From: Gnetum montanum
Lineage: Eukaryota > Streptophyta > Gnetopsida > Gnetales > Gnetaceae
NCBI GenBank assembly: GCA_015680685.1
Contig: MNCI01011152.1
Location: 36,840-100,839, forward strand
Direction of reading: 5' to 3'
Length of the DNA: 64,000 bases
The position numbers and the translations under genes are program-made. Position 1 is the first letter of the stretch. Each line of letters begins with the position of its first letter. The notes under the pieces were generated by a model. The model worked only from the letters and a program-made list of their open reading frames with translations. It was not told where the DNA came from and made no database searches. Shown here one piece after another: positions 36,140-48,199 of this stretch.

Positions 36140-36495
36140 GTATTTCATGACAAGGCAATCAAGGTCAACCCCAAGTAAGGGAAGGTCATCACAGCTTCAC
36201 TATTTCTTACCATACACGTTGGGCAATGCAAGATCTGTAGGGTGCACATCAATGATGGTGTAGCAACAAACTTGATATCGTACACCATCATTAACAAGCT
36301 AGACCTCATAGACCAAATCAAGCCAACAAATACCATGTGCTTGAAATCCTTTAATGGATCATGTGTCACTATCAAGGGTAGAATAACCATAGCCTTTTTG
36401 GTAGGGGAGCAATTCCCCACTATTGCAAAATTCACCATTATAGAGAAAATTCCTAACTCTAACTTGATATTGGCTAGGCCTTGGCTAGCCTAGTT
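36140..36495 (+). pseudogene. F aspartic protease, mostly open
   Basis: 36242-36493 is an 83-codon open stretch: NDGVATNLISYTIINKLDLI, then LKSFNGSCVTIKGRITIAF, then IPNSNLILARPWLA. It matches the retrotransposon protease plan: a DGG/DSG active-site loop (here NDGVATN, Asp followed by Gly-Val), the central SFNG/KG block, and a final ILGRPW-like end (ILARPWLA). It should release Gag from its precursor. Reading continues past 36495 into QAISSPIH-like wording and dies out near 36870 without RT. Confidence 0.75.
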
Positions 36496-37059
36496 ACAAG
36501 CCATCTCCTCTCCGATTCACTAGGAGATCCACCTTTTTTATGAAGGTGGTGAAGTTATCATCCATGGTAATAACATTGTCCCTTTGGTCATCAATAACAT
36601 AAAATTGAGCAAGGTTTAGAGGTGGAATTTCTTAATGATGCACCTATGGTAGACAATGCAGCGGATAAGGCTAACATACCTAAATAAGCGATGGAAGCCA
36701 ACAACCTCCTAGAGCATACTTTTGGGGTCGAATCACCCTTCAACATAGTAGGTGAGGGTTCAAGAGAATATCAAATAGTGCATCCCAGGCCTTGCACACT
36801 CACTAATCCACATCAAATTAGGAAGCAACTACATGACCAAGGTATCCCCTTAGCTTGAAATGGGCTAGGTGCCTACCTACCCTTTATTGCTACGTGCCAT
36901 GCATTTTTGACTTTCATTTGCATGGAATTTTGTTTATGCATTTATCCACTTAGCTTACACATTCACTTGTTTAGTGCATCCTTTAGTAGTAAACATTAAA
37001 ATGCACAAAAAATCATAAAAAGTAAAATTACAAAAAAATAAAACTATCACTACGGCTTG

Positions 37060-37540
37060 CCATGGACTTAAATTGGTAGCACACGACCTGGAATGGCCTA
37101 AAACTATCATGTTAATTCTATAACCTAGTGGCCTGCTATGGCCAAAAATTGGCATTGCTTCCACTTCCAATGCATGACCCGTCATGGCCTTAAACTAGCA
37201 ATGCATGGCCCACCATGGCCCTAAATTGGCAACACATGACCTACCATGGCCTTAAACTAGCAATATGTAGCTTACCATGGCCTTAAACTAGCAATATGTA
37301 GCTTACCATGGCCTTAAACTAGTAATATGTAGCTTACCATGGCCTTAAACTAGCAATATGTAGCTTACCATGGCCTTAAACTAGCAATATGTAGCTTACC
37401 ATGGCCTTAAACTAGCATCTTTGGCTTGCCATGACCTTAAACTAGCAACATGTGGTCTAGAATGGTCCAAAACTATTAATCCCATTGCATTGGTCCAAGA
37501 TGGCCTTAAACTAACAATACACAGGGCTCGAAATGGCCTT
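37060..37540 (+). repeat. Minisatellite with a 31-bp unit
   Basis: Five nearly identical 31-bp units (starting ATGGCCTTAAACTAGC) run head to tail at 37246-37400, with one mismatch in the third. Diverged units continue on both sides. The same core word (TTAAACTAGCA) recurs in a looser zone at 37700-38130. Confidence 0.95.
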
Positions 37541-38824
37541 AAACTATAGCTGCAACCCAAAATGATTGAAAATTATCACTTTTAAAATTTTATTGCATTA
37601 CTTTTTCCTCATTTACATGTATTAACTTTGTTAAAATTGGTGCTACTTGATGTTGTTTTTCTAGTTGATTTTGCAAGATCTTGTAGGAATGCAGGATGAT
37701 TATGCATGAGCATATCTAGCATGCAGCATGGTACCTCACTAAAGCAAGGTAAGTATGTTCACCATGACATTAAAATTGGCACAATAGGTTGTTATGACTA
37801 TAAACTAGCACAGAACTCATTCACCATGATGTTAAAACTGGCATAGCACTTGTCTACTCTAATGCTAAAACTAGCACATCCATTTTCTATGACATTAAAT
37901 TAGCATAGCACATCCACCATGATGCTAAAACTAGCATAACAGTCTACTATGACTATAAACTGGCATAGCTCATCCTTGGGTCATGACATTAAACTAGCAC
38001 AATAGCTTGTCTGGTTCGATGCTAAACTAGCACACAATAGTCTGCTAGGACTAGAAACTAGCATACCACCATCTACCAGGACCTTAAACTAGGTTCATGG
38101 TCTACTAGGACCTTAAACTTGTAGGAAGACCTTTGGAACACTTGTAGAATCATTGCCCCTTACCATTTTGCTAGTTTTTCAATCACTTGCCATGGGTTCA
38201 ACCTTTGGAGCACTTACAACATCATCACCCTGACACTTTTACTGGCTTCTTGAACACTTGCGACTGGTTTAGCCTTTAGAGCATATGAAACATCTTCGCA
38301 CTTGACATTTTATTTGCATTATGTTTTGTGATTTTTTCTTGTCTTCTTGAAGTTGTGTTTGTAAGATGATGTCCTAGGTCATCGTGTAGAGATGCATCTC
38401 ATCATAGCAGCAAGTCACCACATTATTCTAATGTGCATGATTGGACTAGCCAAGCCTCTCAAGAGTGCACATCCTTATTACCTTGCTATAGCCTACCTAA
38501 ATCTTACCCTATGCCCTGATACTCTTCCATTCCCCCATGTAATCGAGATTGCAAGCCCCTTTGATGCACATGGCACACTCTTCAAGACAAATCATAGAAC
38601 CGAAGGTAGACGTAACACAAGTTGTTCCATGGAAAACCTTTGTTGGTTGGTTAAAGCCCAGGTGGATGTAACACAAGCCATCTCAGGGAGGAAACACTTG
38701 TCCTACAGATGTAGCATAGTTTTGCAAACATCAAAACAAAATCCATCTAGTGGCACATAATCTACTTGATGCACCTTTGTAGTTAGCATTTGGAAATGTG
38801 CAGAATCCAAAGCTAGTTTGCCTC

Positions 38825-38885
38825 ATAGAAAAAAAGAAAAAAAATAAAAAAAGTAAAAAAAGAAAGAGAAAAAAAAGGAGAATAG
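38825..38885 (+). repeat. A-rich purine tract
   Basis: The run is almost all A with scattered G, about 400 bp before the 3' LTR. It is too far from the LTR to be the polypurine tract itself. Confidence 0.85.
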
Positions 38886-39224
38886 GGAAAAGCATGTCTT
38901 CAAGCAAATCAAAAGTGCTACAATTTTACAACTGGTCATGCCTTAAATCTACACTAACTCTCTCATGAGCACTTTGATGAGAGGTCAACATTTTTAAGGG
39001 TAAGCATCCCTAGTGCCATGGTCATCATTAGTTGTGTTGACTTTGCATCTTACATCATGACATCTTATTTGCATTTCATATTCCCTTTTATCCCCAGCAC
39101 ATTACCTACATCCTTTACCCATAGCATACCACTACCAATAGCACTCTTGAGCACAATGTAGTGACATTCGACCACACATGAAAGAGCAATGTTGGTGATA
39201 GGCATACTGTGGTGTTTTTTCATT

Positions 39225-39277
39225 CTTTGTTGACATCTCTTGGGCTACTCCTCGAGATGTCAACAAAGAGGGGCCAA
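39225..39277 (+). promoter_or_regulatory. Perfect hairpin plus polypurine tract of F
   Basis: CTTTGTTGACATCTC (39225-39239) and its exact complement (39254-39268) enclose a 14-nt loop. The second arm runs straight into GAGGGGCCAA and the LTR start TGAAACACC at 39278. The purine run primes plus-strand DNA in this class of element; the hairpin overlaps its 5' part. Confidence 0.75.
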
Positions 39278-40992
39278 TGAAACACCACCAAATTTGGGCT
39301 ACAATGTCTCAACTGTAAATTTTCCTAAGTGTCAGCATAAGGCCAATTTTTGCAAATTTTTTTGAGTGTTAGGACTACACTCTCCACTACCCTAGAGCAT
39401 AGTTAGCCTAGTGGAGAGTGTAGTTAGCTCAAAAAACCAATTTTTTGCAAATTTTCCTAAGTGTCATCATGAAGCAAGAAGCTACAATTTTTTCTAAGTG
39501 TTAGGACTATGCTCTTCATTGCTCCAGAGTGTAGTTGGCTCAGTAGAGAGTGTAGTCAACACAAGGGCTAGTTTGCAAATTTTTCTAAGTGTTAAGCCAG
39601 CTGATGTAGAATTTTCTAAGCGCTGATACTATGCTCTCCATTATCCTAGAGCATGGTCAAGCATAGTGACCATGAAGGCTCAGTTTTTTGTAGATTTTGT
39701 CTAAGTGTTGGACTACGCTCTCCCCTAGTTTAGAGCGTAGTCAAGCATAGTCATGTAGAATAGCCTCCAAAAGCCTCCACAATGCAGCATCAGCGCTCAA
39801 CTTAGCTTCAACACATCCTCTACAAGCATGGTCAATGGAATGTATCTTCTTTGTACCCCATTTTTGTCCCCAAATTGTAACTATGCTCGACCCCACGTAA
39901 GACAATGGACAGCGTAGTCCCAGAGCATAGTCTCTAAAGTTGCAATTGTTACATTTTTTCAGGTACATTGTGATCTTCTTAGCACATGCACATGCAGTTG
40001 GTAGTGTAGTCATAGTCTCTCATAGTTTCATATAGTTCAGTGGAGCATACCAGAGAATAATATCACTTACCCCAATGGAGGGTGTAGTTTGGTGACAATG
40101 TAGTCCCAACCATCCCACTACCATGTGGCACTCTTCCTACATTTCGCACTATCCCTAATCCTGTAAATACCCTAGTTCTCTACATTTTAGGGGTTGGCAA
40201 AAATTTGGGTTGGAAAATTTTGAAGGCGGGCATTTTTGTTGGCATTTTGGCATTTTTGACGAATGAAGAACCAAAGGCACACTAGCAAATTGGAGAGTGG
40301 CAAAGTTGCATACCATCCAATCCAGTAGACCATTGCAGCCTAACAAAACACTACAACCCATGGTACACCACGGTGGCCAACTCGGTAGGCACAGACACCA
40401 CGACAAGTGCCAAAATTCATGGCTAAACATCCTTGAGATTGTGACTATGCTCTCCACTATGCCTATTGTACACTGCGTACCTTCTAATCCCTTTCAAAGT
40501 TAACTACACTCAACCCTATTTGAGGCAATGTTTTGTTTCTCTATCTTGCATTTTTCACACTTTCTTTACATTTTTGCTATTTTTTAAAGTGTGGTCATGT
40601 TACAGCTATGCTCGGGCAGTAGTCTATGCACATTGACACCTTCATTTTTGCTACACCTTCATTTTTGCTAAAACCCTTGACTACGCTTGCCCCCTTAGGC
40701 ACCCATGACTACTCTCTACACCATTAACACCACTGACATTTGTCAACATTGTTAACACTGCAAACACCACTAAAACACTTAGCATCATTTCGCATCAACA
40801 TTGTGTCTAACCATGCTACACCCTAGTTGCATCCAACACCTTAGTTGCAACTAGTAAAGTCCCTATTTAATCGACAAGACCATTCAAGGCACCCCATCTC
40901 TGCCTCCAGCAGGTCCTCACGTGGACTTGGGATTAGGCTATGCACCCATAGATCCATTGGTGTTCCAGTTGCCAATGTTTTCAGTTGTTACA
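39278..40992 (+). repeat. 3' LTR of F (about 1.7 kb)
   Basis: It runs from TGAAACACCACC to GTTGTTACA and is followed by TAGAC. It aligns over its length with 30937-32534 and keeps the segment deleted there. The TATA position at about 40160 is mutated (TGTAAATA). Confidence 0.9.
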
Positions 40993-40997
40993 TAGAC
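40993..40997. other. Target-site duplication of F, right copy (TAGAC)
   Basis: Pairs with 30932-30936. Confidence 0.9.
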
Positions 40998-41182
40998 ATT
41001 AGATAGTTTATTAACACCTAGGAAGGTGTTTCTTATAATGTACAAAATGATAAATTTTTTGGCTAAGAGGCCAACTACTAATCATAGATTGGTAACGGAA
41101 AATAACATTTCGTTCATAATGCTTCAAGAAGAGTTGATTGGTAATGCTATATAATATCTTGTTCATAATGCTAGAGGGAGAT

Positions 41183-42111
41183 TGATGAGTGGTGGGTGCT
41201 CCTTATGCCCAACCATACGAATTGTAAGCATTCGTGCATGATTTAATTGAATTCCATGGATGGAACTGGTTGTGGCATCTAGATTGTTAAGCATTGATCG
41301 CAAGACACTGTCTTCGAACTTAAACTATTGGTAGCTTTGTCATGTATGATTTAGTCCAAAGTGAGACATATGATAGTTGATGTTGTTGTAGCCTTATGCT
41401 AATCTTGACAATAATGGAGAAATTAATTTTTTAATCTAACTAATAAAAAGAAGGTAAATCTAAACTAGCTTAGAGTAATGAGCATTTAGTCTAGGCTTAC
41501 CATACACATCTTGGGCTCATGTAATCATTACTGGGATTACCAAGTGTTACACTACTAGGTGAACTAAGCAATAACACTACTTGGATTACCAAATGATTAC
41601 ACATAAATTCTTAAAACCAATCATACTCATTTTGCTTCACTAATGAATAAGTAAAGTAAAATACTTGGAAATGTAAATGATTAAACAAAGAAAACAATAA
41701 AAAATATGCTATGTAAAATAGTAAAACTAAGTAGATGCTACAATGATGAAAAGCAATCTTGATCTTTATTTCTAGACATGAACTATGCCAAGTATACTTC
41801 ATTTGAATAAAAATTCCATGCAACTGCTCTACACCATACTATGGGCTTTCACTCTATCGCTAAAGCTACAATAACAAACTGCTAGTGTCTACCTAAGGAT
41901 GGATTGAAAAGTTCTTGGATTACACATCCAAGTGTCATATTTATAGAGCTACACACATCCTAAGATATCATATCAATGATAACATAGCATGCACAACAAT
42001 ATCGTATTAACAACATCATATCAATGACATCATAAATGTGTTGTATGAGGGGATGAAGCATTGTAGCAGGGGATGCTACAACACCCACATGATGTCACAT
42101 CTACAACATCA
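41183..42111 (-). mobile_element. Solo LTR of family B (about 929 bp)
   Basis: In plus reading it runs from TGATGAGTGGTGGGTGCTCC to CAACATCA. The inner end matches B LTR ends at 240 and 50512, and AACCATACGAA lies at the same offset. A minus-strand TATA box (complement of TATTTATA) is at about 41939-41946. No PBS adjoins its left side, where one should be if it were a 5' LTR. The flanks GAGAT (41178-41182) and TAGAT (42112-42116) agree at four of five positions, so it is probably a solo LTR. The right boundary is less certain than the left. Confidence 0.65.
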
Positions 42112-44615
42112 TAGATGCGACATCTTAGCCCTTTCATGCTCCATCTTATCTCTAGGACTAACTAGAAACTCATCCTCAACTTAAAACAAAAGGAGGATAG
42201 AGTCCCTTGCAAAATTGAGAGGTAGATTTGACTTAACATGATTGACTAACTATTTACATGACCTAGAATGTAGTAGTGGTGTTTTTACAAAATTGGCAAA
42301 AATTCATGAAAAGATAGAACAAAAAAAAATTGAAGTAGCATGATGCAGTTCATGTTCTAGATGGTGGAGGCTCTTCCATTTGCTTCTTCCCTTTGTTGTC
42401 AAGCTTAGGGAATTGATATCTGTACAAGAGTGCTTGAAATCTCTCCTCTTCTATCCTTGTCTTCTATTTCATATGCTCTCTCTACTAAGTATGCCACAAA
42501 GACTCCCTCAATTTTAATTCTTGGATCAACCTATTTAATTCACTAGAATTGGTACATTTCTCCTAAGTACCATTCTCCATTGTTCGTTAGTGTAGGCCAT
42601 AAAGGAGATGCTTAAGGTTGCATCTTTACAACTTTTGTGTTGTAAAGGTCCTCCTTCTAGTGGTCTCTTTAAAGCCATCTACAATTAATAAGGGTATGAA
42701 ATTATTAGAATATTTAGACTAGTTCTTAATAGCTCTGTATCTTACTCATACCCTTGGTTAGATCAAGTTCTTATCATATTATGACTATAGAGTTAGAAGA
42801 ATTTGCAAAACTGAAAGATCTTAGGTGTTATATTTTTTAGTTACTTATGACCTTCTATCATTTTCCTTGCTTATTATGGCCTAAAATAGTTGATGTGATC
42901 TATTAGGAGTATGATCTAAATATTTTTGGCCTTACTTTGATTGATTAACTTTAAGATTCTTATTATCTTTTTGTACGTACCCTTTATGGTATCTTTCGAG
43001 TCTTAGGAATTTTTAGCTCAAATTTTCAAATTTTTTGTTTTCTTATATTGCACAATGCACCTCCCTTGACTAAGTTGAGTGCTCTAGGATCAACAAGGTT
43101 CAATAATTTTGAAAATCAAAGCTATGGGGACAAAGTTATGGCCTTTGAAAGCTAGTATGTAAGAGGGCTGAGGGAAAATGACAGAAAATTCTCTTGCTAA
43201 AAATGAGAGAAATGAAAAATTTCACTAACTCTCATGCTCTATATATACTAATTTATATGTGCAGTATCATAGATCATATATCGCACATACGATATCATAT
43301 CTATGATATCATTGTTAAAATTTTCAATTTTTTTGGAATTCTTGAGGTAAAAGTAAGTCAAATTAAATGTATGGAAGATATGCAGCATGTCCAAAGAGTC
43401 CTAGGCCATTAATGATGCATAGTTTCCAAGAAATTAATGTATAAAGTTCATAAAGAGGGAATCTCAAGCAAAAAAAGGTTATTAAGTGGCTTGGATGGAT
43501 AAGAGATGGGTAATGAAATCCTATGGTTCGAATAGATTGTAAAGGTAGTCTTTATTAAGTTGTTTAGTGTTTTTGAAGGCATAAGATGATGTGAAATTAC
43601 TATCTAGGTATAAGAGAAAAAAGTTATCCAAGTGGATCCTCCCTAAAGTAGGCTCTAACCCTTAGTGCCCTTATATAGCTATGCCTAAAAGTGTCTGTAG
43701 GCACTCAAGGAGTTGAATGTAATGCATACCTATTTAGCAAAACACACACGTTAGTAGTTCTAGATTGGGAAAATTACACTATATTATAAAAAACCATAAG
43801 TTATGATTAATTATATAGTGAGGTGGAATGTATTATAGAAAAGATTGTTGAAATTAGGACGTGAGGTGTCTTACCATAGGCATAATAAATTCTTGTGTGT
43901 TATTGGTGATTAATGAGCAATTATTAGCCTTTTTGTCCAAACTCCAAACCAAGTCTAGGCCATTGTCCAATGACATTGCATTGCTTCACCTCTCAGATTC
44001 ACAACCATAAGACTATCATAGTTGCAAGAAGTATCATGACTTAGTGTTTTGTGCAAGGGAGGAGTTTATTCATTGCACTCTTTATTATTATTTTTTTCAA
44101 AATTTCTAAGAAGCCACCTACCTTAAGGCATGGGTAACATGTCTTTCCAGTGGAACCCCCAGAAAATTATCTTATGCATGATTTTTGTTTTTATCTATGT
44201 CAACCTTACTAGAGGACTACCTTCATGCATGGGTAACATGTCTTTACAATGACATGGAAAGGAAACACTTATAGTACTTTGACTTCCATTTTTCATTAGA
44301 TCTACAAGAATATTTCTACAACTTTAGCAATGTTATAGAACATACAGTAGTGATCCAAGAGATTTCACAAATCCCCTTGGTGTCACAACCTTCTCATTTT
44401 CACTTGGTTCTTTGCTTTTCTATTTAGGCATAATGATCACAAGTTTATTTTTAGTTTTATTATGAGAAAGAATATCATTATAACCATGGTAAGAACCTCT
44501 TATTATTGGAATGGATGGGTGGATGTTATGGTTTTATTATACAAATAATCAGTTCATAATGACTTGATAGCATAGAGAAATCTTCACCTTATTTGAGACT
44601 ACATCTTGCCTTATG
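42112..44615. other. Unassigned region right of the solo LTR
   Basis: No clear domain. A palindromic GATATCATATCTATGATATC run lies near 43290-43310 next to a CTCTATATATAC box (about 43237), which may be an old promoter/LTR remnant. Two similar words (GCATGGGTAACATGTCTTT) lie about 100 bp apart at 44128 and 44229. Confidence 0.35.
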
Positions 44616-44880
44616 ATTTTAAAAAAATATGTACAAGTAAAATGAAAGTAAAGTATGAAAAATTGTAAAAGATAGTAAGAATGAAAAACATGAAAAGAAT
44701 AAAAAATCATAAAAGAATTGGAAAAATGTTAAACAACTAAGAAATTGTTAAGAAATTGAAAAGTATAAAAGAATAGAAAAATGTATCAAGAAATGTGAGA
44801 AAGTAAAAAGAAAGGAAAAAGGTATAACAAAAATTATAAGCCATAAAAATTGGAAAAAAAAAATTAAAAAGCACTTATTA
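44616..44880. repeat. A-rich low-complexity tract
   Basis: It is built of diverged AAAAGAATGAAAAA-type words over about 260 bp. It looks like the complement of the T-rich block at 24640-24800 in style, not clearly in sequence. Confidence 0.7.
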
Positions 44881-45699
44881 ATTCTTATGTCATGATAAGC
44901 CATCTCCCCTATAACTAAACTCATGGGTGAGTGTTTGGAAAATAGACCCTAGTTCCCCTGGATCATACACTTGAGGTTTCTCACTTACCATCCTTAGTGA
45001 CTTAGTTTTTCTATTATTGTCCTAGGTAATCTTGATGGTAACTGAATCTTAATCATCTAAGTCCTTATTTCCTCTATTTTCTAGTGTATGATTATGGCTT
45101 AATATTTTTGTTTGTGAGCTTTTAGTTGGGATCATTTTCTTAGAATAGGAGTTAATAAGTGGTTCATATGTTTTCATGCATGTTTTAAACAAACTTAGAT
45201 TTTTAGTTTTTGGCCACTGGGTGTCTTTTGATTTAGTGGTTCATGCTTCTGTTTATACACACATTTTTTTTCACATATGTTATGGGTTGGTATAGGATTG
45301 TGTTAATATTTTGAACTTTCAGCCCACAACTACACCCTTTATCATTATTAGTGATGCTTGGAATTGGCTATCTCTTCATAGTGATAGGTTCATCTATTAT
45401 GTTTTGCACTAGAGTGGTAATGGGTATTGGTCCTTACGTAGGATTGGAATACATTGTTTTGATGAGAAAGGATGTTGCACTTGGTTGGCCATGTGCTGGT
45501 TTTAATGAGTGAGTAGGTTTATGAGATTTGTGCTCATGTGTGGAAACTGTCCTAAAGAAAGAACATTTTCGAGAATGCCGTTAAGATCTACTAGCATTAT
45601 CATTTACATATATGTTTGTAGCATAAGTGCCATTCTTCCATTGATATTCTATGTTGTTGATGGTGACATATGGTAGAAGGAAGTATGAGAATATTGAGG

Positions 45700-47560
45700 A
45701 TGTCACGGAGGATAAGAGGTGCAAGATGGTGATCCCATAGGAGATGCTATGGGTTGATGATATTTGGGAGAGTGATAGTAGTGATTTGAGGTAGAGGAAG
45801 AAGAAAAATTTGGAGGAATAGGTTGTTGAACATAGTAGTCATATGGGTTTGGCTAGCAATAAGGGTATTGTTGGTTTGTTTATGGCATCCCCCACAACTA
45901 TGGGTTTTGCTACTGCAAGTGATAGTAGGATTGAGGTTGATGAGAAATCCCACTAAAATAGTATAGTTGGTAATAGGATTGCCTATAATTATGTTGTGAG
46001 TAAGGTAATTTTCTAGGTATTTTCTTTTGTATGAACTTAGGATTCAAAGAAAGAACCCCAAAATCATGTAGATGTAACATGACTAAGTAATAGCCCTTTG
46101 GATGGTTGTATTGGCAGATGTCACATCCATTATCTTTTTTTGTGGTTGAGTCTATAGCTTCTTCTCCTATAGCTATTTTTCCTTTTCCAAACAAGTGTTC
46201 CTACTATTTCTTTATTTTTTTTCCTCTTCTTGTTTTGATCACTTCATCTTTTTTGTGCTACCCTCTCCTCTAAGGTTTTCATGTAAGTTGTAACCTTTTC
46301 ATTTATTAACTCCCACTTCTTATCTATCCTTGCTTCAAGCTCAGCAATAGACTTGTATACTAGTAAGGGTTATTGTGAAATCACCTCATTAAGATCTACC
46401 TCTTTTTCCTCATCATATATATGGACCCTCTTCTTTTAAAGAGTTGGATCCCAATTATATTCCTTTACATTCTCTCATTTACATAGCTCTCCTTTTTCTT
46501 TTACGATCTACTCAACTAGCCTTTGTATTTGATGGGATTTTAATTTTAATAATTGACCTTGGGCATAAATCTCAAAGGGTCTCCCTTGTTTTATTATGAA
46601 GCCCATTTTTGATGTAGATAAGTTGCTCTTTTTGAGGAAAAAACATGGCTTGAACATCTATGTTGTAGAGAATAATATCTATCGAAGGCCATCCAAGGAT
46701 TCATATTGTTCTTACTTTCATCCTTGAATTTGTATTCTTAGATTGGACACTCTCACATAGGTTTGGTATTTTTCATTAAAAAACTATAGCATTGTGAACC
46801 ATTGGTGGATTGTGAACCATTGGTGGATTGAATATGGTTCCAACGATCTACACCAACTTTTAGCTTCATCTATTAGTGTCTTAGGAAAGAGCTTAAGCTT
46901 TTGCCACTCACTCTTGATCTTTTGCAAGGTGCGAGCATCACAGAAGTCTTGTAAGTCATGTTGTGGATTGGAGTTATAGCCTCCAGCAAATTTAGAAATG
47001 TTATTTATATCATGCCTTTTGATGTGACTTTCCCTTTGATGACTATGGGATATTCTAATTGCCTTTGTTATCTACATCATGATCCTAGTAGCCAACAAGG
47101 GTTCATCATCATCAGACATGTTGTGATGATGATTTCTATTTCTATTTGTCTAATTATGATGATGTCATCTATGCTTACTTTGATGATCTTGTCTATTTCT
47201 ATTTCTATCTTCATCTTAACCCCTTAGTGTATCTCTATTTCTATAACTACATTCATCCTTGTTAGAACTAGACATGAAAAAAGAAGAGGAACATGGAGAA
47301 CTATGAGAATTACCATGGCTATTATATCTTCCCCTATGGTCACTTGATTTATCTCTTATAGGTTTGGAAAAGGTCCTAGGCCTTGAGTCCCTCTTTGTTC
47401 TAGGACTTACTCCATCTCCTCTAGGATTATTTGCATTAGGTGAACATAGTCTTTAAGTGTAGTAAGGATCTAAATGAGCATAGAAACCCCCTGCTTGTGG
47501 CTATTTGCTCAAGTTTTCCTTAGTATAGATCCTATCATTTCTCCTACAAGTGTTTTCATC
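45700..47560 (-). pseudogene. Gag of a second family-B copy (B4), degenerate
   Basis: 46194-45910 (minus) reads CDICQYNHPKGYYLVMLHL and corresponds to 48830-48700 of B1. 46600-46440 (TTGATGGGA...GGGCATAAATC) matches 49290-49170 of B1. The order of these blocks is the same as in B1, so this is another Gag of the same family, lying just beyond the end of the B1 protease. Its 5' part and pol are missing. It was either truncated before or by the arrival of B1. Confidence 0.6.
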
Positions 47561-47619
47561 ATTTCTTGTGCACACTGATTGCATGCAGGCAATGCTAAAC
47601 TTTGCACAAACCATGACCT

Positions 47620-48126
47620 CTACACGTAATTACACCCTATGTGACTGTATGCGATGCATGGAACTTTCTTCTTCTTGATCTTTTTGAATGTATTTTTCTT
47701 TGATATTTCTATGGAAAGATCGCAGATTCCTAGGCGTGCGTTGATGGTGCTTAGCCATGCTTTTTCCATTATGATTAGGAAGTCTCCCTTACCATTGTTC
47801 ACCTAAATCACTAGGAAGTCAGCTAAGTACGACCATCCACAAACAGTGATAATAATGTCTTCCACTAGTCCCAATGGGATAGTGATGGACTAGTCAGCCA
47901 ACCCTAGATGGATGTTGCTCTTTTTCAATGGAGGTGGGTTCCAAGCCTTGTACATTTCTTGAGAAATCAAGTTGACACTGGAACTTGAATCCAAAAGAGC
48001 CTTGCACGATGCATTTCCAGCAATTTGTAAGTATATTAGAGGACTCCCAGGATCAGAGAATTTCCTGGGAAGGTGGCCAACTTTGATCCAATTGGTGACG
48101 GCATGTGTTAGCATGACCGTATGCAT
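47620..48126 (-). pseudogene. B1 aspartic protease, one catalytic Gly lost
   Basis: 48126-47890 is open and carries NASCKALLDSSSSVNLISQ followed by MYKAWNPPPLKKSNIHLGLAD. The catalytic loop, normally D-[ST]-G, reads DSS, a Gly-to-Ser change expected from G-to-A. After one stop the frame continues with ITIPLGLVEDIIITV, then ADFLVI, then LSTINARLGI in place of the usual ILGRPFLATA block. The order matches Athila-type proteases and the copy at 55660-55975. Confidence 0.75.
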
Positions 48127-48199
48127 TTAGTGTGGTGGTAGAGTTGAAGGAGGCTTCGAAGTTTTGCTTGATATTGAGGCATGTAAGGAATCAGCTACT

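Larger units (their letters stand above)
36880..39277 (+). other. F 3' untranslated region
   Basis: These 2.4 kb lack pol. They contain the minisatellite (37060-37540), a looser repeat zone of TTAAACTAGCA-type words (37700-38130), a 122-codon chance ORF (38392-38760), a purine-rich block (38825-38885), and a 15-bp hairpin adjoining the polypurine tract (AAAGAGGGGCCAA, 39265-39277). Confidence 0.7.
30937..40992 (+). mobile_element. Element F: complete gag-protease LTR retrotransposon, Tat-like
   Basis: It is bounded by perfect duplications TAGAC (30932-30936 and 40993-40997). It comprises a 5' LTR (30937-32534, with an extra partial copy to 32950), a PBS, a gag pseudogene, a protease, a long 3' UTR with minisatellite, a purine tract and a 3' LTR (39278-40992). 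No RT, RNase H or integrase is visible between the protease and the 3' LTR, so it is non-autonomous. The protease wording and the tandem repeats in the 3' UTR resemble the Tat lineage of Ty3/gypsy. F is more GC-rich than its surroundings, and its LTRs are still easy to align. Confidence 0.85.

Noticed and set aside
38392-38760. 122-codon plus-strand ORF
   Set aside because: It lies in the F 3' UTR between repeats and the polypurine tract, with no domain wording; a chance ORF in a GC-richer stretch.
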